64,000 nucleotides of DNA, taken from Trinickia mobilis (GTDB taxonomy: Bacteria > Pseudomonadota > Gammaproteobacteria > Burkholderiales > Burkholderiaceae). A model generated the notes under the pieces. It was given only the letters and a program-made list of their open reading frames with translations, was not told where the DNA came from and made no database searches. Of the stretch, positions 43,194 to 52,153 are shown in pieces (the first letter of the stretch is position 1; each line of letters starts with the position of its first letter). The stretch spans positions 1-64,000 of the forward strand of contig NZ_JAFLRF010000008.1 of assembly GCF_017315705.1 (NCBI RefSeq), read 5' to 3'. A program made the position numbers and the translations under genes.

Positions 43194-43925
43194 ATGATCG
43201 ATCTATATTTTTGGTCCACGCCAAACGGATACAAAGTGTCAATCCTCTTAGAAGAGCTCGGCTGGAACTACAACGTCATTCCGGTACATATCGGAAAAGG
43301 GGAACAGTTCAAACCGGAGTTCCTCAAGATCAGTCCGAATAACAAGATCCCCGCAATCGTCGACCATGACGGGCCGGAAGGTGCGCCATTCGCCTTGTTC
43401 GAATCCGGCGCGATCATGCTCTATCTCGCGGAGAAAGCGGACTGGAAATTCCTTCCGCAAAACACCAAAGAACGCTTCAGGGTCACCGAGTGGCTCATGC
43501 TCCAGATGGGTGGCATCGGACCCATGTTGGGGCAGGCCCACCACTTCCGGAAATACGCCCCTGAACAGATCGAATACGCCATCGATCGATACACCAAAGA
43601 GGCGCGCCGTCTCTACGGCGTATTGGACCGACGTTTGGCGGAGGTGCCGTACCTGGCTGGGGACACCTATTCCATCGCTGACATGGCCACATTTCCCTGG
43701 ATCCGTCCTCATAACTGGCAGGGACAGGCGCTAGAGGATTTTCCGTCTCTGCAGCGCTGGTATAGGGAAATGAAGGCTCGGCCTGCAGTGCAGCGTGGCG
43801 TTGATGTACTCAAGGAAAAAATTGACAGAAGCGGCAAACGGCCTTCAGGTGAACGTTGGAACAACCTGTTTGGCGACAAGCAGTTCGGCGGCCGACAACG
43901 CGCTGACGGAGGAGAACACGCATGA
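43194..43925 (+). CDS. yfcG: YfcG-like glutathione S-transferase / disulfide-bond oxidoreductase
   Basis: A 243-residue Nu-class glutathione transferase very close in pattern to E. coli YfcG: MIDLYFWSTPNGYKV with the Thr9 and Asn11 that bind glutathione, GKGEQFKPEFLKISPNNKIP, LFESGAIMLYLAEK, GGIGPMLGQAHHFRKYAPEQ, and YSIADMATFPWIR. YfcG binds two glutathiones and acts as a disulfide reductase; related proteins serve as isomerases or lyases in catabolism. The start at 43194 follows an AAGGAAAAG ribosome site, not the 21-codon longer frame. Its stop overlaps the next CoA-transferase start by four bases. Confidence 0.87.
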   Translation: MIDLYFWSTPNGYKVSILLEELGWNYNVIPVHIGKGEQFKPEFLKISPNNKIPAIVDHDGPEGAPFALFESGAIMLYLAEKADWKFLPQNTKERFRVTEWLMLQMGGIGPMLGQAHHFRKYAPEQIEYAIDRYTKEARRLYGVLDRRLAEVPYLAGDTYSIADMATFPWIRPHNWQGQALEDFPSLQRWYREMKARPAVQRGVDVLKEKIDRSGKRPSGERWNNLFGDKQFGGRQRADGGEHA

Positions 43926-45187
43926 CCAGCAAAACAGCCATGCTGACGGGTTACCGCGTTCTCGACATTGCTCAGGTCGTGGCTGGCCCGACCTGCACGC
44001 GCATCCTTGCGGAACTGGGCGCTGAAGTCATCAAAATCGAGCTCGCTCCGCACGGTGACAGAACTCGCGCGGGAGGCGTTCGGCCCCGTCAATCGCCGTT
44101 CGAGCGATCGTCTCAAAGCACCTACTTTTATCAACATAATCACTCGAAGAAAAGCGTCGCGCTCGACTTCAAACGAGCCGAAAGCATCGAACTGATCAAG
44201 TCGATGATCCGGAACGTAGATGTGTTAGTCGAAAATTTCGCGCCGGGGGTGATGGCACGGGCCGGCTTGGACTACGAGACGCTGAAGACCATCAATCCGC
44301 GGCTGGTAATGTGCTCCATCTCGCTAGCGGGCCAAAGCGGGCCGCTGAGTATCAAACCCGGCTACGACTATATCGGCCAGGCATACGCAGGGATTACGGA
44401 CCTGATCGGCGAGCCGGACGGCGACCCCGCCTTGATTACGATGGCGATCGGCGATTGTGCTACTGGCATTACTGCAGCCATGGCGGTCGGGTTCGCTCTC
44501 TTGCACAGGGAACGCACAGGCGAAGGTCAGTATGTGGAAACGTCCCTCTTGGACACGTACTTTCAGATGCACGAGAGGAACGTGCCGAGGGTTTCGATGC
44601 TCGGACCGAAATTCAACCCGACGCGCACCGGATCACAACATCCGGACGGTGGCCCTACAGGCATTTTTCGCCATCCCGATGGAACATTTATCACGCTGGC
44701 CGTTCTCCCCCACCAATGGGAGCAGTTTCTCCGCGCACTCGGATTGCCCGAATTGGCAACGGATCCGAGGTTTGCGACTGCAAGGCTTCGACGTGAAAAC
44801 GATGCTCAGCTGAAAGCAATCGTCGAAGGCTGGCTCGCGCGATTTCCCAGCCGAGATGAGGCGCTCCTCGAGTTGGACCGGGAGCGAATCCCGAGCGCGC
44901 CGGTGCTCACCTTGATTGAGGCAATAGATCATCCACATGTGCGCGAGCGCAGAACCGTGAGGCGTGTTCACGACGACCATCTCGGCGATTTCGACATCCC
45001 CGGCTTTCCAGCGAAATTCTCTCGATGGACCGAGGCCAAAGATCTGCGAGCTCCACTGTTAGGCGAGCACAACTCGGAAATTCTTCATGAACTCGTGGGT
45101 CTCTCAAAGGAACAAATCGCGGCTTTATACAACGATGGCGTTCTTGTGCAAGATCCGCTCGCTACCAACACCCTTCAACCATCCTGA
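43922..45187 (+). CDS. CaiB/BaiF family (class III) CoA-transferase
   Basis: A 421-residue class III CoA-transferase: YRVLDIAQVVAGPTCTRILA, ELGAEVIKIE, VLVENFAPGVMARAGLDYET, catalytic aspartate in PGYDYIGQAYAG (Asp149), and FPSRDEALLELDRERIPSAP. It overlaps yfcG by ATGA and is followed by the glutathione-reductase-like gene after 35 bases, forming an operon with glutathione enzymes. It is distinct from the copy at 40469 (different N-terminus, classical ENFAPG motif). Likely activates a carboxylic-acid intermediate as a CoA thioester. Confidence 0.88.
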   Translation: MTSKTAMLTGYRVLDIAQVVAGPTCTRILAELGAEVIKIELAPHGDRTRAGGVRPRQSPFERSSQSTYFYQHNHSKKSVALDFKRAESIELIKSMIRNVDVLVENFAPGVMARAGLDYETLKTINPRLVMCSISLAGQSGPLSIKPGYDYIGQAYAGITDLIGEPDGDPALITMAIGDCATGITAAMAVGFALLHRERTGEGQYVETSLLDTYFQMHERNVPRVSMLGPKFNPTRTGSQHPDGGPTGIFRHPDGTFITLAVLPHQWEQFLRALGLPELATDPRFATARLRRENDAQLKAIVEGWLARFPSRDEALLELDRERIPSAPVLTLIEAIDHPHVRERRTVRRVHDDHLGDFDIPGFPAKFSRWTEAKDLRAPLLGEHNSEILHELVGLSKEQIAALYNDGVLVQDPLATNTLQPS

Positions 45188-45222
45188 ACCAGCACACAGG
45201 TGACATTTAGCCTGCCCAAAAG

Positions 45223-46614
45223 ATGAACGTATTCGACGTAGACCTCTTAGTTATTGGCGCTGGCTCAGGCGGCGTACGTGCCGCTCGCGCCGCCGCGGGA
45301 CACGGTGCCACGGTTGCGATAGCTGAGCAAAGCCGGGTGGGTGGAACGTGCGTCATTCGCGGATGTGTGCCGAAGAAAATCTTCGTATACGCAAGCCGCC
45401 TCGAGCAATCATTCAGTGATGCGGTCGGCTTTGGGTGGAGTCTGAGCAACGCTCAATTCGATTGGCCGACACTGTTACGTAACAAGAACACTGAAATCGC
45501 CCGACTGGAAGGACTCTATCGACTAGGCCTTGCCAAGGCCGGTGTGTCGTTGATCGACGGGCGGGCAGTCGTGGAAGACGATCAGACAGTACGTATCGAG
45601 GGAACTGACCACCGATACCGGGCAAGACGCGTATTGATTGCCACGGGCGGTACACCGAATCGCGGGTTTGACGTCCCGGGCATCGAACATGCCATCGACT
45701 CGGACGCAGTATTCGAGCTTGAACATCTGCCACGAAGCGTCCTGATCGTCGGGGGCGGCTACATAGCAGTTGAGTTTGCAGGGATCATGCATGGTCTGGG
45801 GGTACAAACGAACCTGCTACATAGGGGAACGGCACTACTGCGTGGTTTCGACAATGATGTGCAGATTGAAATCGAGCGAGCCTATCGCAAACGTGGCATC
45901 GGTGTGCGACTTCACGCGACACTGAAACGCATTGACCGCACAGACAGAAATTTGCGAGCTACGCTATCCGACGGGACCTGCCTCGAGGTCGAGGCCGTCA
46001 TCCTCGCTGCCGGTCGCCTTCCCAATACGCGCGGCCTTGGACTCGAATCAGTCGGCGTGGAGCTTGATCCCGAGGGAGCCATACGCGTCGACGACACAGC
46101 ACAATCCTCGGTTCCATGGATCTATGCGGTCGGAGATGTCACGAACAGGGTCAATCTAACGCCCGTTGCTATCCGCGAAGGGCAGGCGTTCGCGGACCGA
46201 TCTTTCGGCACTCAATTCTCCTACTTCGACTATCAAAACATCCCCACGGCGATCTTCTCAACACCTGAAGTCGCGGTTGTGGGTTTGAACGAAATTGAGG
46301 CCCGTCAGCGGTGTCCCACGCTCGAAATATTCCGCACGGACTTCAGGCCGATGAAATCCTCCATAACGGCGAGCACCGAGCGGATTCATTTCAAGCTGCT
46401 GGTCGACGCCAGCAGTGACAAGGTTCTCGGAGCTCAGGTTATCGGCGACGGTGCAGCGGAAATGATTCAGTTGATTGCCGTCGCAATGCGTGCCGGCGCT
46501 ACCAAGGGGGACTTCGATCGAACGGTCGCGCTTCACCCGACAGTGGCCGAAGAATGGACAACGCTGCGAGTTAGCGAGAAGTGCCATTGGTCGGCGGAGA
46601 CCGCTGACGAATAG
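45223..46614 (+). CDS. gor: Glutathione-disulfide reductase-like flavoenzyme
   Basis: A 463-residue pyridine-nucleotide disulfide oxidoreductase. FAD-binding LLVIGAGSGGVRAARAA, redox-active pair GGTCVIRGCVPKK (Cys43, Cys48), second dinucleotide fold RSVLIVGGGYIAVEFAGIMH, FAD motif IYAVGDVTNRVNLTPVAIRE, and the C-terminal catalytic HPTVAEEW. The GGTCV-RGCVPKK form marks glutathione reductase. It restores reduced glutathione from GSSG with NADPH. As the third gene after yfcG and a CoA-transferase it probably supplies glutathione turnover for this catabolic unit; the housekeeping enzyme is probably elsewhere. Confidence 0.87.
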   Translation: MNVFDVDLLVIGAGSGGVRAARAAAGHGATVAIAEQSRVGGTCVIRGCVPKKIFVYASRLEQSFSDAVGFGWSLSNAQFDWPTLLRNKNTEIARLEGLYRLGLAKAGVSLIDGRAVVEDDQTVRIEGTDHRYRARRVLIATGGTPNRGFDVPGIEHAIDSDAVFELEHLPRSVLIVGGGYIAVEFAGIMHGLGVQTNLLHRGTALLRGFDNDVQIEIERAYRKRGIGVRLHATLKRIDRTDRNLRATLSDGTCLEVEAVILAAGRLPNTRGLGLESVGVELDPEGAIRVDDTAQSSVPWIYAVGDVTNRVNLTPVAIREGQAFADRSFGTQFSYFDYQNIPTAIFSTPEVAVVGLNEIEARQRCPTLEIFRTDFRPMKSSITASTERIHFKLLVDASSDKVLGAQVIGDGAAEMIQLIAVAMRAGATKGDFDRTVALHPTVAEEWTTLRVSEKCHWSAETADE

Positions 46615-46901
46615 TTAATGTGCGATTCGAAATCGCCAGCCGCAATATTTTCGTGTTCTCGTGAATTCGTTGGGGCGCCACCTCACCAGTCAGGCGTGCT
46701 ACCCGTTGCGATGAAATCTTCGATCTTTACCGCCTTTCATGGAACAGGCCGCGGTCGGCGCAACGGCTCGCGAACAAACGATACCTTCGCCTTATACCGG
46801 GATGTTGAATCAATATTGGCCTAATCTGAGCCACAAAAATAGACTAACAATGTTGCCTGGAATCCCCGGTAAACATTAATCATGCACAAGGAGCGACTTT
46901 G

Positions 46902-47555
46902 ATGGTCAAGCAAAAGGTTGAACTGTATTGGGATATCGGAAGCACAAACACGTACTTCGCGTTCAAGCTCCTTAAGCCGATACTTGCTCGCAATAACGCA
47001 GAACTGATCCTGCATCCGTACAACCTTGGTCATGTATTCAAGTCGAACAATTACGAGCTCATGAAAGAGCCGAAGTCGAAGCTTCGCAACCGGAAGCGAG
47101 ATTTGATGCGTTGGGCCGAAAAGTACAACCTGCCATTTTCGATTCCGCGTCAGTTTCCCATCAAGTCGAGCCGCGTTCTGAGAGGGTCTCTTGCGATGAG
47201 ACGCAAAAACCTGGAACTGGAATTCGCGGAAAGTGTGCTCGACGCATATTGGGAACGCGGCGATGCTTCCATCGTTGATTACGCGGGGCTACGGCCGTTG
47301 GTCACGGCGCTGGGCGTGGATGCTGACTGGTTTGAAGAAGTGAGTGCAAGCGAAGAAATCGGCCAGGAACTGGCGAAAAGCACTGACGACGGCGTCGAAC
47401 GCGGCATTTTTGGCGTTCCCAGCATCTATGTCGGCGAAGAGCTCTTTTGGGGTAAGGATCGAATGGAATTCGTGGAAGACGAACTAAAACGTCTCTCCGC
47501 GGTTAGCTCGAACTCGTTCGCGGCCGCCCCGCTCATGATCGGCGCGAAGAATTGA
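46902..47555 (+). CDS. DsbA-family protein, 2-hydroxychromene-2-carboxylate isomerase-like
   Basis: A 217-residue thioredoxin-fold protein of the HCCA isomerase/GST-kappa group: ELYWDIGSTNTYFAFKLLKP with a serine at the glutathione-binding position, YNLGHVFKSNN, the RGSLAMRRKNLELEFAESVL helix, DAYWERGDASIVDY, and GIFGVPSIYVGEELFWGKDR. Such enzymes use bound glutathione to isomerise unsaturated ring-opening products. The ATG at 46902 has AGGAG nine bases upstream. Together with YfcG and the glutathione reductase it points to a glutathione-dependent isomerisation step. The 287-base gap upstream holds no gene. Confidence 0.82.
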   Translation: MVKQKVELYWDIGSTNTYFAFKLLKPILARNNAELILHPYNLGHVFKSNNYELMKEPKSKLRNRKRDLMRWAEKYNLPFSIPRQFPIKSSRVLRGSLAMRRKNLELEFAESVLDAYWERGDASIVDYAGLRPLVTALGVDADWFEEVSASEEIGQELAKSTDDGVERGIFGVPSIYVGEELFWGKDRMEFVEDELKRLSAVSSNSFAAAPLMIGAKN

Positions 47556-47738
47556 CTATCCTCGGTGCCCTTATCTCAGTCGAACCGCCAGCACTAAGCT
47601 GGCATCCACGATAAATAGCTTAAGGCACGGATTGAATGCCGCGACTTCCCGCAGGCCGGCTAAGGCATGAGGAGGCAGGCGCGGCAGTTCGCGCGCCTGC
47701 ACTCGAACTCTGGGACGAACGAGACGGCAGTGTCCGCG

Positions 47739-48995
47739 TCAACGTTCGCAAGCCTCCCCACAAATCATTTCCCTGCACAAATCGCTGATTGAAGTCGTGC
47801 CGAGCATCGCCATGTTTCGGTCCACTTCGTCTCTGAGCAGCGAAATGGCGTGCCGCACACCAGGCGCGCCACCCACGGCGGCGGCATACATGAACGGTCG
47901 TCCGAGGAATACGAATCGCGCCCCAAGCGCAAGTGCCTTGAGCACGTCTCCACCCCTTCTGATTCCGCTATCCATCATCACGACCATCTTGTCGCCAACA
48001 GCGTCAGTGATCTGCGGCAGGACGCACAGCGGTTCCACCGCACCATCCAGCTGGCGGCCACCGTGGTTGGAAACGATGATTCCGTCCGCACCCATTGCCG
48101 CCGCCTGCTTTGCATCGTCAACGTGAAGAATTCCCTTGATCACCAGGTTTCCGCTCCAGCGATTGCGTATTCGCCGAATATCTGTCCACGAAAGATGATC
48201 ACGCCCTGTCGTGTCCCGAATCGCCGAAACGGATAGCATCGGTGCGCCGCGGGTTGCGAACGAGTTTTCGAAGTGCGGCATGCCGTAGTTGATCAATGTG
48301 CGCAGAAAGGTGCCTGCCAGCCATCTGGGCCGCGTGATGCCATCGATTGCGAGACGCAGCGACGGCCGCAGCGGCAGCGAGAATCCCGTGCGCACGTTAT
48401 TTTCCCGATTTGCCCACACGGGAATATCGACTGTGATAACCAGCGTCGAAAATCCCGCGTCGGTGATTCTGTCGATGAGAGCGTCGATGCGAGAAGGGTC
48501 ACCAGGGAGATACGCCTGGAACCAGGTGTCCGGAGCGGCGGTCCGGACCGTCTCCATCGGAATGAGCGAGGAGCCGCTCATGATCGCAGGGATGTTCTCG
48601 TCCTTCGCCGCCGTCGCCAGTACGACATCGCCTCGATACGCCGAGATCGCGCTGATCCCGACGGGAGCGATTCCGAATGGCGACGCGTAGCGCTTTCCGA
48701 AAATCGTGGTCGCCTGCGATCGACGCGACACATCGACAAGCACCCTAGTCCGGAATTTCAGCCGTTCGAACGAAGCCCGGTTGGCAGCCAGAGACAGGCC
48801 GTCCTCGGCTGCGCCGGAAATATATCCGAACAATGGGCGCGGAAGAAAACCTCGCGCTGCCACCTCAAAGTCCGCTAACGAAAGTATCCCGCGAAGCCGC
48901 GAAGGTACATTGCTCCTGACGCTGTATGCAGTCTGATTCGGTGTCCCGCCAGACGGCACAGGGTGTACGGCTGCGCCGTCGACGTCGTCGTTCAT
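47739..48995 (-). CDS. FMN-dependent alpha-hydroxyacid oxidase/dehydrogenase (LldD/glycolate oxidase family)
   Basis: A 418-residue FMN enzyme. Family motifs: LADFEVAARGFLPRPLFGYI, GAAEDGLSLAANRASFERLK, the MSGSSLIPMETV region, TLVITVDIPVWANRENNVRT, VIKGILHVDDAKQAAAMGAD, and the catalytic SNHGGRQLDG (His311, Arg314). It oxidises an L-2-hydroxyacid to the 2-oxoacid. The gene lies just downstream (86 bases) of glaH on the same strand; GlaH makes L-2-hydroxyglutarate, whose usual oxidase LhgO is not seen here, so this enzyme is the best candidate for that step (inference). The start MNDDVDG has GGAGAG upstream and begins inside the longer frame. Confidence 0.85.
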   Translation of the reverse strand: MNDDVDGAAVHPVPSGGTPNQTAYSVRSNVPSRLRGILSLADFEVAARGFLPRPLFGYISGAAEDGLSLAANRASFERLKFRTRVLVDVSRRSQATTIFGKRYASPFGIAPVGISAISAYRGDVVLATAAKDENIPAIMSGSSLIPMETVRTAAPDTWFQAYLPGDPSRIDALIDRITDAGFSTLVITVDIPVWANRENNVRTGFSLPLRPSLRLAIDGITRPRWLAGTFLRTLINYGMPHFENSFATRGAPMLSVSAIRDTTGRDHLSWTDIRRIRNRWSGNLVIKGILHVDDAKQAAAMGADGIIVSNHGGRQLDGAVEPLCVLPQITDAVGDKMVVMMDSGIRRGGDVLKALALGARFVFLGRPFMYAAAVGGAPGVRHAISLLRDEVDRNMAMLGTTSISDLCREMICGEACER

Positions 48996-49081
48996 TTGAC
49001 TCTCCACAAAACCCGTCCCACAACTAGCTGGCGCCCCGCGTTCGAACGATTGACTTTGCGGAGCATCCAGCCGCAAGCGCA

Positions 49082-50011
49082 TCACTGCGCGAACATGCCT
49101 CGCTGTCGCATTAGCTCTCGGGACAGCGATTCGTTCTTTTCGAACGGCGCACGGCCATGGAGATAGAAGTAATTGTTCAACACGACCAGGTCGCCCACCG
49201 GCAAGACCACTTCTTTGGTGCCATCCGATGCCTCCATTGATTCGGAGAGCGCATGAAGAAATGCCGCCTCTTCACGATTGGCGGGTTGCGCGAACTGGTC
49301 GATGAACGAGATCGACAAACCAAACTCACCTTGGAAAAAGAGCGGTCGTGCGATCTTTTCGCTGACGTTCTTGGAACCCGGCGCCTTGTAAAGAAATGGC
49401 TGAGTTCCGAGCCGGTGATTCACGAACGGGTCGCGCTCTTCCCAATCGTCGAGATGCAGGAATCTCGATTCGCCGCCAATCGCGTTCTTTTCGGCGAACT
49501 TCATCATCAGCAGCCAATCCGTTGCCTCGCTCACAAAGGTGCCGTCGGTGTGCATCGTGAACAATCGGTAGGCCTGGCGGAGGTAGGAGTCGCTATCGTC
49601 CGTATGCTTCACGACGAAGCGCGCGTAGAACTTGCCGGACATGGCGTCGTGGTTGCCTGGGCCGAGAATGTGACCGATGGCGGTACCGAATTTGACGAAA
49701 TCGGAGGGATCGTCAGAGAGTCCTTGAAGCCCCATGGTGAAGCCGCCATGGCGGCGGTCCTTGATCAACGCGACCAGCGTGCTGGCGAACGCGTCGCCTA
49801 GACGCTGGACCAAGAGGTCAGCGAGGTGATAGCGCATATAAGGGACGTATTCGAGATTTTCAACATCGATATCCCGAGCATCTTGAAGAAACCGAGCCAG
49901 CGCATCACGATCACCCGTCACGTGCATGATCCGGTGGTGCGTCGGGTGCTGCGATACGCGGAAAAGTGTCTCCTGTGAAGCGAAAGTCGCGTCAGCGTGC
50001 AGGGCTTCCAT
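49082..50011 (-). CDS. glaH: Glutarate 2-hydroxylase (GlaH/CsiD)
   Basis: A 309-residue Fe(II)/2-oxoglutarate dioxygenase that follows E. coli CsiD closely: NHDAMSGKFYARFVVKHTDD, SDSYLRQAYR, MHTDGTFV with iron ligands His154 and Asp156, the MMKFAEKNAIGGESRFLHLD segment, SISFIDQFAQP, LNNYFYLHGRAPF with iron ligand His285, and SRELMRQRGMFA with the 2-oxoglutarate-binding arginines. GlaH turns glutarate into L-2-hydroxyglutarate, giving succinate and CO2 from 2-oxoglutarate. It is divergent from a LysR gene and precedes an alpha-hydroxyacid oxidase gene. In E. coli it serves lysine/glutarate use; here it may serve a catabolic path that ends in glutarate or an analogue. Confidence 0.9.
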   Translation of the reverse strand: MEALHADATFASQETLFRVSQHPTHHRIMHVTGDRDALARFLQDARDIDVENLEYVPYMRYHLADLLVQRLGDAFASTLVALIKDRRHGGFTMGLQGLSDDPSDFVKFGTAIGHILGPGNHDAMSGKFYARFVVKHTDDSDSYLRQAYRLFTMHTDGTFVSEATDWLLMMKFAEKNAIGGESRFLHLDDWEERDPFVNHRLGTQPFLYKAPGSKNVSEKIARPLFFQGEFGLSISFIDQFAQPANREEAAFLHALSESMEASDGTKEVVLPVGDLVVLNNYFYLHGRAPFEKNESLSRELMRQRGMFAQ

Positions 50012-50081
50012 GGTGTTCCTCCGTAAAGGTCAAGGCTACATTTGAGCGCTCTTTTTTGATAGCATCCAGACACGAATCGCG

Positions 50082-50105
50082 AATCTTTAACCGGAAATTC
50101 AGATT
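50082..50105. promoter_or_regulatory. Inverted repeat in the glaH-LysR intergenic region
   Basis: AATCT (50082-50086) and AGATT (50101-50105) form a 5-base inverted repeat two bases before the LysR ATG, within the 96-base divergent space. It is a weak candidate LysR operator. Confidence 0.3.
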
Positions 50106-50107
50106 AA

Positions 50108-51013
50108 ATGATCGACACCCGGCAACTTCGTTACTTCACTGCCGTGGTCGAGGAATTGCACTTCGCACGTGCGGCCGATCGATTGAATGTCGCTCAATCT
50201 GCGTTGAGCGCCCAGATTCAGCGGCTCGAACGCGAACTCGGCGTTCGCCTGCTGAACCGGAACAAGCGTCAGCCCGTCACGCTGACAGACGCGGGACAGC
50301 TGTTCCATGCGGAAGCCGTGGCAGCATTGCGGCATATTGAACGCGCGGATCAAATCGGGCGGCTGGCAGCGAGAGGACTGGCTGGCGTCGTCCGGATCGG
50401 CTCCGTTGCGTCGGGGGTGACTAGCGGTGTGCTCTCCGGCATGCTGCGAGCCTTTCGTCTTTCGCATCCGAATGTGCGGATCGAAGTGATTTCGATGGAG
50501 ACGCCTCGGCAATTTGAGGCGCTCGACAGCGGCGAGATCGATGTCGGCATCGTGCGGCCGAGACGTCAGTACCCCTCGGGGATCGTGGCTACAATCGTTC
50601 AAACCGAGCGCCTCATGGTCGCGCTCGCAGAGAATCATCCTCTAGCGAACCGTCGCAAGCTGACGCCGCGTGACCTGAAGGGAGAGTCCTTCATTTCGCC
50701 CCAGTTCAAAGAGGACGAGGGATTCAGCGAGGTATTGTCCGCACTGGGAAACGTGGGGGGGTTCCCGCCCCTCCTCGACTATCGGGTCCAGGATTTCATA
50801 TCCGGCTTAAGTCTGGCCTCGGCCGGTTACGGCATCGCTGTCGTACCGGAATCGATGCGCACTTTCACCCAACCCGGCCTGTGCTTCAAGCCAATCGCCA
50901 ATTTCGAGTTTCCCGTCCATCTCGCTTTGGCGAGCAGGCGGCGCGAATTGTCGCCGGCCGTTCGCGCGTTCGCGAAAGCCGCCGTGTCGCAATTCCGCAG
51001 CGCGGCGTCTTAG
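50108..51013 (+). CDS. LysR-family regulator next to glaH
   Basis: A 301-residue LysR protein: MIDTRQLRYFTAVVEELHFA, RAADRLNVAQSALSAQIQRL, ERELGVRLLNRNKR in the HTH part, VVRIGSVASGVTSGVLSGML, and GLSLASAGYGIAVVPESM in the effector part. The short divergent spacing from glaH (96 bases) makes it the likely regulator of glaH and the hydroxyacid oxidase. E. coli uses the GntR-type CsiR instead, so the control here would be different. There is no strong ribosome site; the first ATG is used. Confidence 0.85.
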   Translation: MIDTRQLRYFTAVVEELHFARAADRLNVAQSALSAQIQRLERELGVRLLNRNKRQPVTLTDAGQLFHAEAVAALRHIERADQIGRLAARGLAGVVRIGSVASGVTSGVLSGMLRAFRLSHPNVRIEVISMETPRQFEALDSGEIDVGIVRPRRQYPSGIVATIVQTERLMVALAENHPLANRRKLTPRDLKGESFISPQFKEDEGFSEVLSALGNVGGFPPLLDYRVQDFISGLSLASAGYGIAVVPESMRTFTQPGLCFKPIANFEFPVHLALASRRRELSPAVRAFAKAAVSQFRSAAS

Positions 51014-51090
51014 CTCACTTGCGATCCTATTGAGCGCTGCTCGTATAGTGCCAGTCTATTTCAAGGCAAGTCAGCCGTTTGAAAGCAATT

Positions 51091-52050
51091 TTATGCGACT
51101 GCTTTCTTCGGCCGCACCGACGCATGTGCGGCCTCCAGACACGACTGAAACAGCAGCGCCGCCCGTGACGGCCGCGGCGACAGGCGCAAGAGGCTCACGA
51201 AACGGCATATGTAATGAAAGCGCTGCGGCGCGATCGCCTGCATCAGCCCCTTCTGCTCGAAGCTTGCCGCGTAATGATCCGGCAGGAAGCCGAGATAGCG
51301 GCCGGACAGGATCAGCGTCGCGATCGACTCCTGATCGGACGCGGTCGCGCTGCGCGTCAGCTTCGCGCGGTGGCTCAATTGCATGTTCGGCGAGTGGAAG
51401 CCGAGCCCGGCGAACACGTGCTTGCGGATGGCGGTCCAGGTCAGCTTGCCGTGCGGCGCGTCGAACAGCGGGTGCTGCCGGCCGCAATAGAGCAGCATCC
51501 GCTCGTCGAACAGGTCGGCATAGACGAGGCTGCCCGAACTGCGGTGCGCCGGGATGATCCCGACCTGATAGCTGCCGTCGATGATGCCGCGCTCGACCTC
51601 GTTGATCGACGCGACGTGCAGGTTCAACGCGACGTCCGGCGCCTCGTCGGCGAACTGGCGGATCGCGTCGCCGAGTCGCGCGTTCGGGTTGGTCGCCGTC
51701 TTGTCGAACACGGCGATATGCAGTTCTCCGCCCATCCGGTCGTGAATTCCGTCGATCCGGCTGCGAAACGCCTCCATCGACGAGAGCAGCCGCAGCGTTT
51801 CCTCGTAGACCGTCTGCCCTTCGGGCGTCAGCGTAAAGCCCGCGCGTCCGCGCCGGCACAGCACGAGGCCGACGCGTGTTTCGAGGTCTTTCACGTGGCG
51901 GCTGATCGTCGAGATGCCGATGTTCAGCTCCAGTTCGGCCGCCGCCATCCCGCCGCACTGCACGACGCCCTTGAAGACCCGCAACAGGCGCAGGTCCATG
52001 TCACTAAGCTGGCCGAGCAGCGCCCGGCTCTTCGGTTTCTTTGTTTGCAT
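51091..52050 (-). CDS. LysR-family regulator divergent from a transaminase gene
   Basis: A 319-residue LysR protein: HTH MDLRLLRVFKGVVQCGGMAA, AELELNIGISTISRHVKDLE, and effector part LHIAVFDKTATNPNARLGDA, ending in a positive tail. Base composition from here rightwards is more GC-rich and Burkholderia-like than the island to the left. It is divergent from the class III transaminase with palindromes between them, a common pair in Burkholderia where the regulator responds to an amino compound. Confidence 0.85.
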   Translation of the reverse strand: MQTKKPKSRALLGQLSDMDLRLLRVFKGVVQCGGMAAAELELNIGISTISRHVKDLETRVGLVLCRRGRAGFTLTPEGQTVYEETLRLLSSMEAFRSRIDGIHDRMGGELHIAVFDKTATNPNARLGDAIRQFADEAPDVALNLHVASINEVERGIIDGSYQVGIIPAHRSSGSLVYADLFDERMLLYCGRQHPLFDAPHGKLTWTAIRKHVFAGLGFHSPNMQLSHRAKLTRSATASDQESIATLILSGRYLGFLPDHYAASFEQKGLMQAIAPQRFHYICRFVSLLRLSPRPSRAALLFQSCLEAAHASVRPKKAVA

Positions 52051-52153
52051 GAATGCGCAAGTGAATATTGATATTGCGATATTTAAAAGGCTAATTGGCT
52101 AACCAATAATGTGCAACACCTTCATCGACGAGGGGCGCGCCGCGCCGACCAAT
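52051..52153. promoter_or_regulatory. AT-rich divergent regulatory region with palindrome
   Basis: Contains ATTGG-CTAA-CCAAT at 52094-52107 and repeated ATATTG/GATATT elements around 52064-52082, in a GC-rich context. Suitable for the neighbouring LysR protein. Translation of the transaminase may start at 52109 (overlapping this region) or at 52154. Confidence 0.45.
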
